Below are positions 22,598 to 31,740 of a stretch of DNA of 64,000 bases, piece after piece. The translations under genes and the position numbers were made by a program. Position 1 is the stretch's first letter. The number at the start of each line of letters is the position of its first letter. Below the pieces are notes generated by a model that made no database searches, had not been told where the DNA came from, and saw only the letters and a program-made list of their open reading frames with translations. Source of the stretch: Ochromonas danica (taxonomy: Eukaryota > Sar > Chrysophyceae > Chromulinales > Chromulinaceae); contig VKHL01000029.1 in NCBI GenBank assembly GCA_015146655.1, forward strand, positions 172,858 through 236,857. The letters run 5' to 3'.

Positions 22598-23071
22598 TTA
22601 CTTCTTCCCGCCCTTCTTGTCTGCTGCCGCGGACTTTTTATCGCCACCCTTCTTGTCAGCAGCTTTCTTGTCAGCAGCCTTCTTCTCACTGACATCCGGC
22701 TCGTTAATGTTGGAGCCATTGTCATCCTCTTCAAACTCTAATGTGTCCTCTTCGGCATTATCCTCCACCTCCTCGGCTTGCATGAAGAGTTGGTATCGAA
22801 TGTCCGCCGCCGTCATCTCGCTGGTGTCCAACTCCAGCTTCGTCCCGTCGATGAACTCAGCGACAAAGGAGGGTGGCTGGGAATCGTCTTCTGTCTCTAT
22901 CAGTTCAGAGGTGAACTTGGGGTTGATTTTTGCGAGTCTCTTGCCCTGCATCTGACGGTAGATCTCATAGGCTGACGTTGAACGCTTTTCAAAGAAGTAA
23001 CCTTTCACAGTCACACTTTTGATGTTTGGAAACAAGAGTTGAGCAGTCGTTTTCAAAATACGAGGCGCCAT
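22598..23071 (-). CDS. MRPL53: mitochondrial ribosomal protein mL53-like
   Basis: An open frame of 157 residues from ATG 23071 (MAPRILKTTAQ). It has the thioredoxin-like mL53/L51 pattern: VTVKGYFFEKRSTSAYEIYR, then KINPKFTSELIE, then PPSFVAEFIDG, and finally a MTAADIRYQLF helix, parallel to human mL53. The same frame stays open ~145 nt further upstream but has no ATG, so 23071 is the simplest start. An upstream exon beginning MAGDFDHTR at about 23286 is possible. The C-terminal ~45 residues are acidic and then a Lys/Ala/Asp tandem tail (KKAADKKAADKK). The product is expected in the large subunit of the mitochondrial ribosome. The family match is moderate. Confidence 0.6.
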   Translation of the reverse strand: MAPRILKTTAQLLFPNIKSVTVKGYFFEKRSTSAYEIYRQMQGKRLAKINPKFTSELIETEDDSQPPSFVAEFIDGTKLELDTSEMTAADIRYQLFMQAEEVEDNAEEDTLEFEEDDNGSNINEPDVSEKKAADKKAADKKGGDKKSAAADKKGGKK

Positions 23072-23383
23072 GAGGTCGTGATCGTAGGTCAGGAGGAGGA
23101 GGTTGTCTTTCAAGGGAACGCCAAGGACTGCCCCACTGCCACTGCTGCCTGTGGAGGGAGCAGAGCCAGATCTGGCCCTTTGGCCATTTAACCTGCCTCT
23201 GGCACTGTCGTCCACATCCGAAGTTTCGGGGTTTGGAGATTTTGTAGTTTTGATTTTCGTGTGTGGTCGAAGTCACCGGCCATCTTTTCATGAGTTTCGT
23301 TCGGACGAATTTCTTATTCTCCCACAATCTCTCTCAGTGTGCGAGAGAGCTGAATTTATCCGTATATTGAGAGAGATTTTACT
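23072..23383. promoter_or_regulatory. divergent region between mL53-like and kinesin genes
   Basis: 312 bp between two head-to-head start codons; both promoters lie here. Possible 5' UTR or coding extension of the minus-strand gene occupies 23072-23290. No defined element is recognised. Confidence 0.4.
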
Positions 23384-26300
23384 ATGTTGAGTAGATTTGG
23401 CATACCTAAAAGACTGTTAGGTGCGCAACCAAATGTGACCGAGCCAACCCCCCGCACCTCTGGCCCTCCCGCCAGTAATGCCGCCGGCTCTGGGGGTGAG
23501 GGTGGTGGCGGGGGTGGTACTGGTGGACCGTTACTTGTAAGCACAAGGAGGGACTCTGTGCCGCCCACTCCTCCGCGCGCCAGTACAGCCTCTCAGAGTC
23601 ACTCTGAGAAAGTGTCGCCGCCAGCGAAAAGGAGTTCCATCAGTTCCGGGCACAGCGCCTCGCCTGCCTCAATTCGGCGGGGCGATCCTTCATCCTCCTC
23701 CTCCTCCACCACCACCAATAATAATAATGCCAACCCCAGAAGCCCGACCATAGAAAGTCCTCGTCGCCCTCCGCTGCCCTCTCCAACTGGCCCTACCACT
23801 GCCCCGACAGAGAGCGGTGCTTCCGCGACCAATCGCCCGTCCTCTCCACAGCGCTCGATGAGTAGACCTCCGGGAGGTGGTCCTGGGGAAGGTTCTGATG
23901 GTACCGACCTGATCAAAGTTGGTGTGCGAGTGCGGCCTTTGGTGCGTGACGAGCGCGAAGAGTTGATCACCTGGTGTTGGGAAGAAAATCGCATATATTC
24001 CGTGCCTGCTGCTCGAAAGGCGGGTAGTCAGATGGTAGCAGAGCCTAACCCTTCTACACAGGGTAACTATGCCTTCGACCATCTCTTCCAGCCGGACTCC
24101 ACGAACCAACAGATCTTCGGCCAGATGGTCAAAGATATTGTGAGATCAGCGATGAATGGCTACCATGGATCCGTCTTTTGTTATGGGCAGACCTCAACGG
24201 GCAAGACCTTCACGATGAACGGCTCTCAGCACCAGCCTGGTATCATCGCTCAGGCAGTCGAGCTCTGTTTTAACGCCGTCGAGGGTGCACCTGATCGCGA
24301 GTTCCTCTTCCGTATGAGCTATTTAGAAGTATATAACGAGCAAGTGAAGGACTTGCTTAGTGCGGAACCAACGCAGATCAAGATCCAATTCGACCCGAAG
24401 CAAGGCACAGTATTGTCTGGCGTGAAGGAACAAGTGGTCCTGTCAGCACAGCAGGTGATGGCCTTGATTCGAGCAGGTGAAGCTCAGCGCCATGTGAGTT
24501 CTACGGACATGAACGAGAAGTCTTCTCGTGCTCATACACTCTTCCGAATCACCATCGAGTCGAAAGAGCGTAGCCATCATAACGCGCCCGTTAGACACTC
24601 TACACTGAATCTCATTGATTTAGCTGGTTCAGAAAGCGCCAGGCTCACGAATGCCAAAGGAGAGCGAGCAAGAGAGGCGAAGTTTATCAATCAGTCTCTA
24701 CTCACTCTGTCGCTAATCATTCATCGGCTGTCGGAGGATCGTGGCACTCAGTCGAAGAATGCAAGTGGAGGTCGAACACAGCATCTGCCCTATCGAGACA
24801 GTAAGCTGACCCGCTTGCTGGAGTCTGCCCTCGATGGCAATGCTCGCATCGCTATCATCTGCACCATCTCTCCCGCAGCGCGCTGTGCCGAGGAGACAAA
24901 CAACACACTCAAGTTCGCTGCACGAGCGAAGCTGATCAAAATGAACGCAAAGGTCAATGAGAACATGGACGACAAGACCTTGCTGCGTGCTTATCGCGAA
25001 GAGATCGAACAATTGCGCACTCGCTTGAGAGAATTGGAAGCACGCAACACTCTGCGAGATTCACAATCTCTGCCCGCTCCCATCGGTGGCTCTGACGCTT
25101 CTCTCGATAACGGTCTGTCAGTCTCTTCCACTGAGAGCGAGTCTCCACTGTCATCTCAATCACAGGCTAAGGACGAAGAGCGCAACATGATGTTGCAGAT
25201 GATCTCAGAGATGGAGCGCCTCATCCTCAAAGCTGATGCCACGCACAAAGTCGTTGCGACGAAGAAGCCTGGCAATGGCACTGCAACTCCCGCCATGACA
25301 CCTCGCACAATGTCGAAAAGGCGTTTGCTCTCTGCCAAGAGTATGTCCAACGTGTTCTCCTCCTCGTCCTCGTCCCTCAATTCGCTCGTAGGGACCTCGT
25401 TGAAGAGAGAGTCCAGTAAGATTGACGTGGTAAAAGAGGAAGAAGAGGAGGAAGAGAAAGCGAAGGAAAAGGCACGAGAGGCTGCAGATGGACAGTCTGA
25501 GAAGGCTGCTGTTAACTTCATGCCTCCTGCTCCAGCTGTGGCGCCTGCGAAGCCTAAGCCATCTTTGATCATCCGAACCCACAGCGGCATTCCTCGCATG
25601 AATCCTACCGCAAGCTCTGCTCCAAGCACCTCTGTCACTGCTGCACTAACTGCTGAGGAAGGAAGCGCAGGCGGAGGAAGTGCAAGCGGAGAAAACGGCG
25701 GCGGAGCAGCGAGTGGCCTACCGCAGTACCGCCCGTCATTCGGTCGGACTCAGTCGATGTCCGCCAAAGACTTACTCGAGGCCTATCATCACCTCACCAA
25801 CACCCCCAACACCTCGGCACTCAAGACTCGCATCTCTCCCATGCGCCAGATGAGCACTCCTTCCACGCTGAGCAAGTTGGTCATTGAGAACTTCGATGAA
25901 GAAGGAACAGAAGGAGATATGGTGGAGGGGTCCAACCCCATGCGCTCTTACCTCTCCCCATTCGGTCCATCATCACACGCTAACACAGTGGTGGAGGAAG
26001 ACTCTGTGCTTATCTCTGTCTCCTCCATGCTCACCATGCTCAAGGACTTCATCACCAAGCCTCATGCTGGAGGTGCAGGAGGTGATGGGAAGATGGCCGG
26101 CTCAGAAGGTGACCATCGTTTTCACTATCTATCTCTTCTTTTGCTTCTCTTTGCCTCACATGTTAGCTTCTTTGTTTGCATGTTGCTGTGATAGGCGATG
26201 GCGATCATAATGGAAGTCATCCTCCTTCTGTTCCTCCTTCCCCAGACATCAACAGCTCTGTGAGGAACTCTGTCAGAGCCTCTCTGGCACTGAAAGACTT

Positions 26301-27438
26301 CCCCCTCTCCCCCATCTCCAGACCTCGAGTACCTCCCTCACCTGCTGGTGCAGCGGCTTCTTCTTTCTCTGATAACGACCTCGTGGTCCCTCGAGCGCTC
26401 TACGACCAGATCCGCACTGATCTCAAGCTGAAGGAGGCAGACAGTCGCTTCCTTCAAGCGGAGGTGGAGCAGAAGGATTTGCAATTGTCAAAGGTGAGGG
26501 AAGAGCTGAGGCAAGTGCGCGCTGAGGTCCACCAGAAGGACGAGCTGCTCTCTCGCTTGACAGACGGCTTGAAAGAGGTCGAAGCCACGCAGCTCTCCTG
26601 GCTCTCTGCCAACCAGGAGCTCTCCAATGAGCTGCAGAGAGCCTATCGCGTCAACGAGATGATGCACAAAGAGGTCCAGCGCTTGACCTACCTGCTCTAC
26701 GGCGACCCGGATTCCAGCGTTGATACCACCTCAGGGGATGTGAGAGATGGACTGACCTCGAACCAATCCCTTTCCTCGCCCATCCTTCGCAGGAGCAAGA
26801 GGAGGTACAGGGGACAGCAAAGGGAGGAGGAGGAGGAGTTCGGAGAAGAGGAAGTGGTTGCCAAGGGTGACGACGTCTTCAATACCTCTTGGATGTCTCA
26901 AAAGCCTGTGCTGGTTACTCCGCGCAGATTGCTTTCCGCTGAGATTCTCGGCGAAGTGAACAGTCCGCGGCAATCACAACAATCAGAACAACAATCAAAG
27001 CAACAACAACAACAACAACAAGAACAACAAGAGCAACAACAACCAAGGCAACAGGGAGGAGAGGGGCAGGCTTTGAGAGGCAATGGCAATAACAATGGCA
27101 GTAACAATGACAATGACAAAGGCCTGGGAGATGACTGCTCTGCTACTGCTACTACTGCCACTGCCACTGCCGCTGTTGCTACTACAACTGCTATTGTTAC
27201 CAGTGTTGCTGTTGCTACAGCAGGAGAAGAAGGCGAGGCTCCTTCGCCTCCTGAAGCAGTGGCGGTAGTGGCTAACGGTCACTCTCAACCAGTCGCTGCT
27301 GCCCAGCAGATCGAATCCGATCTACCCGCTGCACCCGCTGCTCCGTCACTGCAGAAGGAAGTGGAGCAGATGGTGTTGGTGGAGGTTGAGCAAGTCAGAG
27401 CCATGCCATCCACTGCCTCCTCCGCTGCTGAGGCCTAA
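23384..27438 (+). CDS. kinesin-7 (CENP-E-like) motor protein
   Basis: Exons 23384-26108 and 26195-27438 (86-bp intron, phase 1) give 1322 residues. An N-terminal ~175-residue Ser/Pro/Gly-rich extension precedes the motor (~178-520). Motor motifs: GVRVRPLV, FCYGQTSTGKTFTM (P-loop), NEKSSRAHTLF (switch I, with Ala where most kinesins have Ser), LIDLAGSE (switch II) and the neck KFAARAKLIKMNAKVNEN. The neck sequence and the GQTSTGKT loop fit kinesin-7. The tail has long disordered Ser-rich parts, a short coiled coil in exon 2 (LKLKEADSRFLQAEVEQKD) and poly-Gln, Asn/Gly and Thr/Ala/Val tracts near the C-terminus. It is a microtubule plus-end motor; whether it acts at kinetochores or in transport cannot be told. 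Confidence 0.92.
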
Positions 27439-27454
27439 AAACACTCACCACAGC

Positions 27455-27545
27455 GACAGTGACTATCCTACAGTGACTATCCTACAGTGACAGTGACAGT
27501 GACTAGCCTACAGTGACAGTGACAGTGACAGTGACAGTGACTAAC
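27455..27545. repeat. (CAGTGA)n tandem repeat
   Basis: Alternating CAGTGA units with ACTATCCTA/ACTAGCCTA interruptions, just 3' of the kinesin stop codon. Confidence 0.85.
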
Positions 27546-27740
27546 CTACTGTACAGTGCAGCAGTTAAATCGTTTTGCTTGTTTTGCTTCTTTTTTGTGT
27601 TGTAGATAATAATAACAACAATAATAATAATAATCCTAATCAGAATTACCTTTTTGTACAGTCTGATGGGTTAGGGTTAGTTTGTTGTTAGCTAGCTTGT
27701 TACACTTCTGATGTTATGATGTTATGATGTTGGTTGTTAG

Positions 27741-27865
27741 TTGTTAGATACTATACTATAGTACTACACTATAGTAGATAGTATAGTATACTGTACAATA
27801 CTGTACTATACCATATACTGTACTGTACTATACTAGCTATACTGTAGATAGTCTAGCAGATACTA
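27741..27865. repeat. palindromic TA/GTAC-rich tract
   Basis: Overlapping self-complementary words (ACTATAGT, TAGTATACTA-like, GTAC) across ~120 bp, capable of forming cruciform or hairpin structures. Confidence 0.6.
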
Positions 27866-27916
27866 CTAGTGGTCTACTAGACACTGTAGTAGGCTAACAC
27901 TCTTCTCTTATTGTTA

Positions 27917-29035
27917 TTATACTTGTTGAGACTGTGTGAGTGGTTGAGGGGAGGGGATGATCTTGACAGTGCAGTAGGCGCAAGAGTTGTGGTCACGAAT
28001 CCATCCCTGAGCACAAGGAGGATGGAAGAAGTGGCCGCAAGTCAAGACTCTGACGCGGTCAGCCTCCTCGAAGAAGTCCATGCAGATGGCGCAGCGGTCC
28101 ACCCCGGCACTATAAGGAGAGAGAGCAGAGGGAGTGCATGGGGCGGGAGGAGCAGGAGGAGCAGTAGTAGTAGGAGGAGGTAGTGGGACGGCTTGCTGTC
28201 TCTTGTCTCGCATCATCTTCTCTTCCTCCTGCTCCTTCTTCTTCTGTCTGGCCTCAGCGTATGACATTTCTGTGAGAGAGTCAATCACTTGCTGAGATCG
28301 CAATCGCCAGCGCTCAGTCTTCACATCTACACAGTGAGAGTCTAGTTAGTGTGTGTGTGCCAAGTGTGTGTGCCAAGTGTGTGTGTGCTAAGTGTGCTAT
28401 GACTGTAAATTACCTCCCAGAGCTTGTCCCAGAGCGAGGAGGCGGTCATAGTCCCAGCCAGCCTCTCCCTCCTCCTCCTCCTGCTCCACCTCTTCTTCCT
28501 CCTCCTGCTCCTCCATGGTATCTGCAGCACCTCCTCCTCCTCCTCCTGCTGCTCCTGCTGCTCCTCCAGCCTCGCGTAGCACTTGCTGCAGGGCTCGCAG
28601 GTCGTCTTCGCTCATGGCGCCCTCGCTGGCCTGCGCCTCGATGAACTGCATTTGCATGCGGTACAGCTGCTCCTGCTCCTCCTGCATCAGCTGCCAGGCC
28701 AGGCGCTCTGAGGCCTCCTCCTCCTCCTGCCGCAGCCTCCGCTGGCGCTCCTCCTCCTCCTCCTCCTCCTCCTCCAGGGTATCATCACCTTCATCCATTT
28801 TGGAAGTGGTGGGGCTGTCGAGGAAGGAGACGTCAGAGAGATCGCCTCGCTCCTCGTTGTGTGGGCTGAGGTTGAGGAGGGGGGTAGCAGGGGAGGGGCA
28901 GCAGGAGGAGGAGGAGGAGGAGGAGGAGGAGGGTAGTGGCTGCAGACACTTCGTCAGCGAGGGAGTGCTCATGGCAGACTCATCGATGTTAGAGTCTTGC
29001 AGGAAGTGGTTTTCGATGTCAAAGGAGAAGTCCAT
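27917..29035 (-). CDS. RING-H2 finger protein, putative E3 ubiquitin ligase
   Basis: Exons 29035-28414 and 28326-27917 (87-bp intron containing a GT/CA repeat; phase 1) give 343 residues. Most of the protein is low complexity: poly-Ser and poly-Glu runs, a Met/Gln/Glu-rich helix, poly-Gly and Pro/Ala-rich parts. Near the C-terminus is a RING-H2 domain with ligands in the order C-x2-C, C-x-H, H-x2-C, C-x2-C (CAICMDFF, TCGHFFHPPC, CAYC). It should bind two zinc ions and recruit an E2 enzyme. No membrane segment is present. Substrate is unknown. It converges with the kinesin gene across a repeat-rich spacer. Confidence 0.8.
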
Positions 29036-29072
29036 TGTCAATGCTATTGTGGACCAACGGCTCGATGGCGAG

Positions 29073-29139
29073 AGGGTGAGTTATTGTTACGATGCGTGGG
29101 GCAGTATTAACACCACGCACCACAATAATAACTCACCCT
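29073..29139. repeat. 27-bp imperfect inverted repeat with 13-nt loop
   Basis: Arms 29073-29099 and 29113-29139 match at 23 of 27 positions; the mismatches are all transitions. It lies 38 bp upstream of the RING-H2 start codon and runs into a CCCTAA array. Confidence 0.85.
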
Positions 29140-29151
29140 AACCCTAACCCT
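29136..29151. repeat. telomere-like CCCTAA repeat
   Basis: Two and two-thirds units of CCCTAA on the plus strand, directly at the outer end of the 29113-29139 inverted-repeat arm. Confidence 0.8.
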
Positions 29152-29578
29152 CTGCTGAGATGGCAGTGGATAACCCTCTCTAAATGGTCCACCAATGGTT
29201 TAAGATTGTTACAGAATAAAGAACTATTTCGCCGTGTTAGCTGCTCTGCGAAAGATGAAGAACTTAAAGTGAGACTTGTTTGTTCTTCAGCTTTCGTGCT
29301 TACTAATACGCATTAGTCTAGTCTAGTATTAACTATTTACAATAGGATAGTCTAGCATACAAAGGGAAAACTGTTTCTTCTTCTAGAAAAAGACACTTCT
29401 TCTCCACACTATCTCCCCAGTGAGGGATTGCATGAGAATGAAGTGTTTTTCAGTTTTTGCTGACCACATCATCAATCAGGTGACCACATCATCCGCTTAC
29501 TCTCTCCTATCTCACTCGTGAGTTCTCTTCTTGCTTCATAGATACATTCATCGCGCAGAATTCCATCTTCCCTTAGCA

Positions 29579-29693
29579 CCTCTGACGAGTCCTAGGAACA
29601 GGACGAAATCGATCAGGCAAGCAAAGCCAAACCTTGCAAAATATCCTTTACTTGCCAGATCGATTTCGTCCTGTTCCTCGGACTCGTCAGAGG
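29579..29693. repeat. 48-bp near-perfect inverted repeat (hairpin) with 19-nt loop
   Basis: Arms 29579-29626 and 29646-29693 are complementary at 45 of 48 positions. The mismatches are one in the middle (T/G at 29593) and two near the loop. A transcript would fold into a single long stem-loop. It is flanked 34 bp downstream by three CCCTAA units. No ORF depends on it. It could be a small-RNA precursor, a remnant of a foldback element, or a recombination hotspot. Confidence 0.9.
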
Positions 29694-29726
29694 CTTTAAA
29701 GGAAATAGTAGCTTGAGGCGGAGAGA

Positions 29727-29746
29727 CCCTAACCCTAACCCTAACC
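29727..29746. repeat. telomere-like CCCTAA repeat (three units)
   Basis: Three perfect CCCTAA units plus CC on the plus strand, an interstitial telomere-type array 34 bp after the long hairpin. Confidence 0.85.
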
Positions 29747-30355
29747 GTTAGAACCGACAGATTAGACGATCCCTCACTAATAATCTTGTTTGATAAGAAT
29801 AATAGGAAGCTTCACATCGATGAGAGAATATTCGTACTGGAAGATAGAATCGTTTCTCACCCATCTTCTGAAGATATTTTCACCTGTGGAGAAGAAAAGT
29901 TAACAACTGCTAGGTCAGCCTGTCTCAAGAACAACATTCATCTGCACTATCAACACTAACACAAGAATATCATTAGAATGGTCTGGCCCAGACTCAAAGA
30001 CTTTCTTCTCAAAATTAATCTTATCGTATTTGAATCCAGCTGTACCTAAACCTAACTGAACATTCCTTGAGAGCTCCTGCACATAACTGTTCCTGTTCCT
30101 GTTCCATTCCATCAAACCAAACCAGCGATTGCACAGTGACAGAGTGTTTCTCATGTGTTTTGTGGGAGAAAAACAGGTTATTGAAGTGTTTCTCTGTGCG
30201 GGCTAAGAGGTGCTGGCGCTGTTCCTTTCCTGCGCAGCGCTGCTGACAACGCCATGCCCGATGGCTGATCACATTACATTGGCATTGCTGGGGCCTTTCC
30301 TTCCTGCCTGCTCCTCACTTTGCCCTGTGAGGTCTTGGACTTCTCCTTCTTCGCC

Positions 30356-31501
30356 ATGCTTCAACTAGCTCTACTCTTTCTACTCTTCAGTCGATTCTCT
30401 GTGGATGGGTTGAAATCTCATCTAACTTATCGAATATCCTCTCGAACATCCAGTCTGCTGGCCAGGAAGACTGATCAAGAGATGGAAAACAAGGCGTTCA
30501 ATCCTATCTACCTCCTCCCAATACCCTTAGTGATGTTTGGGTGGATGGAGGAAGCTCATCCTGCCATCACCACTTGGATAGAGCCTGCGCTGCTGGCCCC
30601 TCCTGCCACAGCTTGGAAGTACTTCCTCTCAGGAGGCATCAGTACCTCCTTCTCTCATGCCATAACTGTTCCGTTTGATGTGGTCAAGACACGTATGCAG
30701 ACCTCTTCTTCTCTTGGACAACTGTCCATCCCGAAGGCCTTCCAGGAAATGGTTCGGACGGAGGGCTCCTCCGTGCTACTCACTGGAATGGCGCCTACGG
30801 TGACCGGCTTCTTCATCCATGGTAGCCTGAAATACGGTCTCTATGAGATATTTAAGCCTTTGATCAAGCTATGGCTATTGAGTGAAGGCTTTGCGGTGGA
30901 TAAAGTGGTCATCTTCATGCTTGCAGCGCTTTTCGCCGAATCGATCGGCTGCCTTGCACTCTGTCCATTCGAAGGGACACGAATTCGGATGGTGGCAGAA
31001 CCTCACTTTGCACCTAATGACTGGGAGGCAGCGAAGAAGATCTACCGAGAGGATGGCTTGGAGGGCCTCTATGTCGGCCTCCTGCCTCTGCTGCTCAAAC
31101 ATGCGCCTTACTCTGTCTGTCAACTATCGACCTTCGAAGTAATCTCCTCTCAGATATACTCTACACTAGCTGCCAATGGTATTAGTGGGCCTGAGGCTCT
31201 GCATTATCAAGTGGCTATCACAGCATTTTCTGCTTTGGTGGCGGCCATCCTGGGCACTTTCTTCTCTCAACCAGGCGACACGATTTTATCGGCAGTGAAT
31301 AATCATCACTCGAATCATTCTTCCCAACAAGAAGGAATGATAGATACTATTGTAGCAGAAGCAAAAAGGGTGGGCTGGAAAGGACTCTTCCAGGGTCTGC
31401 AAGCTCGCTTAGTTCATGTTGCTAGCATTGTGGTCGTGCAGCTGGTGGTCTACGATTATATCAAACAGCTCTGCGGTGTGCCTGCCACAGGGTTCCATTA
31501 G
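30356..31501 (+). CDS. mitochondrial carrier family transporter, phosphate-carrier-like, with signal peptide
   Basis: A single exon of 381 residues from ATG 30356. Three carrier repeats are present, with signature PFDVVKTRMQ in repeat 1, CPFEGTRIRMV in repeat 2 and QPGDTILSAV in repeat 3. FFIHGSLKYGLYEIFKP is close to the phosphate carrier (SLC25A3/PIC) branch. Unlike typical carriers, it starts with a hydrophobic secretory-like leader (MLQLALLFLLFSRFSVDG) and ~80 residues before the first repeat. I infer import through a signal-dependent route, for example to a complex plastid envelope, rather than plain mitochondrial targeting. The alternative is that the leader is a non-cleaved anchor. Substrate is probably phosphate or a related anion. 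Confidence 0.8.
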   Translation: MLQLALLFLLFSRFSVDGLKSHLTYRISSRTSSLLARKTDQEMENKAFNPIYLLPIPLVMFGWMEEAHPAITTWIEPALLAPPATAWKYFLSGGISTSFSHAITVPFDVVKTRMQTSSSLGQLSIPKAFQEMVRTEGSSVLLTGMAPTVTGFFIHGSLKYGLYEIFKPLIKLWLLSEGFAVDKVVIFMLAALFAESIGCLALCPFEGTRIRMVAEPHFAPNDWEAAKKIYREDGLEGLYVGLLPLLLKHAPYSVCQLSTFEVISSQIYSTLAANGISGPEALHYQVAITAFSALVAAILGTFFSQPGDTILSAVNNHHSNHSSQQEGMIDTIVAEAKRVGWKGLFQGLQARLVHVASIVVVQLVVYDYIKQLCGVPATGFH

Positions 31502-31559
31502 ACGATCTAAGTTTTGTTAGAGCAGCTTTGTCTTGTGTATATAGTCTACATATAGTAAG

Positions 31560-31582
31560 GACGGACTGGGCAACAGTCCGTC
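31560..31582 (+). other. 9-bp perfect hairpin in the 3' UTR of the carrier gene
   Basis: GACGGACTG and CAGTCCGTC flank a 5-nt loop GGCAA, 58 bp after the stop codon. Possible mRNA-processing or stability element; function is not known. Confidence 0.6.
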
Positions 31583-31740
31583 TCTCCAAAGAGAAGAAAG
31601 AGAGACAGGAGGACTCTATAGTCTACTGTATCTGATATCGTCTTGGTGTATCTCTCCGCGACTTTATTGCCTGACAGCTTCAAACTAACCAAGAGGAAAC
31701 TTTAATGTTAGTTGCTGTCACCAGCAGGCCAAGCTAATCT

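Larger units (their letters stand above)
27439..27916. other. repeat-rich intergenic region between convergent genes
   Basis: 478 bp. It holds CAGTGA tandem repeats (27455-27545), a GGGTTAGGGTTAG telomere-like string (27668-27680) and a strongly palindromic ACTATAGTA/GTACTATAC-rich stretch (27741-27865). No coding potential is seen. Confidence 0.6.
29036..30355. other. 1.3-kb gene-free zone with inverted repeats and telomere-like arrays
   Basis: The longest stretch without a supported gene. It contains a 27-bp imperfect inverted repeat (29073-29139), CCCTAA arrays (29136-29151 and 29727-29746) and a 48-bp near-perfect hairpin (29579-29693). Short ORFs here lack homology and are broken by the repeats. 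Confidence 0.6.

Noticed and set aside
22989-23327. 112-codon minus-strand ORF overlapping the mL53-like start
   Set aside because: It is out of frame with the mL53-like domain. Only its first ~30 codons could be a 5' exon, and no splice model was convincing.
26995-27288. Ser/Leu-rich ORFs opposite the kinesin C-terminus
   Set aside because: They are shadows of the poly-Gln, Asn/Gly and Thr/Ala tracts of the kinesin tail.
27455-27545. CAGTGA repeats considered as a CRISPR-like array
   Set aside because: The units are 6 bp and tandem without unique spacers, and the genome is eukaryotic.
29531-29716. 61-codon plus-strand ORF across the 48-bp hairpin
   Set aside because: It starts without ATG, and its sequence is set by the inverted repeat. 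There is no coding signal.
31560-31582. Hairpin considered as a rho-independent terminator
   Set aside because: The gene is eukaryotic and nuclear, and no T-run follows the stem. It is kept only as a possible 3' UTR element.
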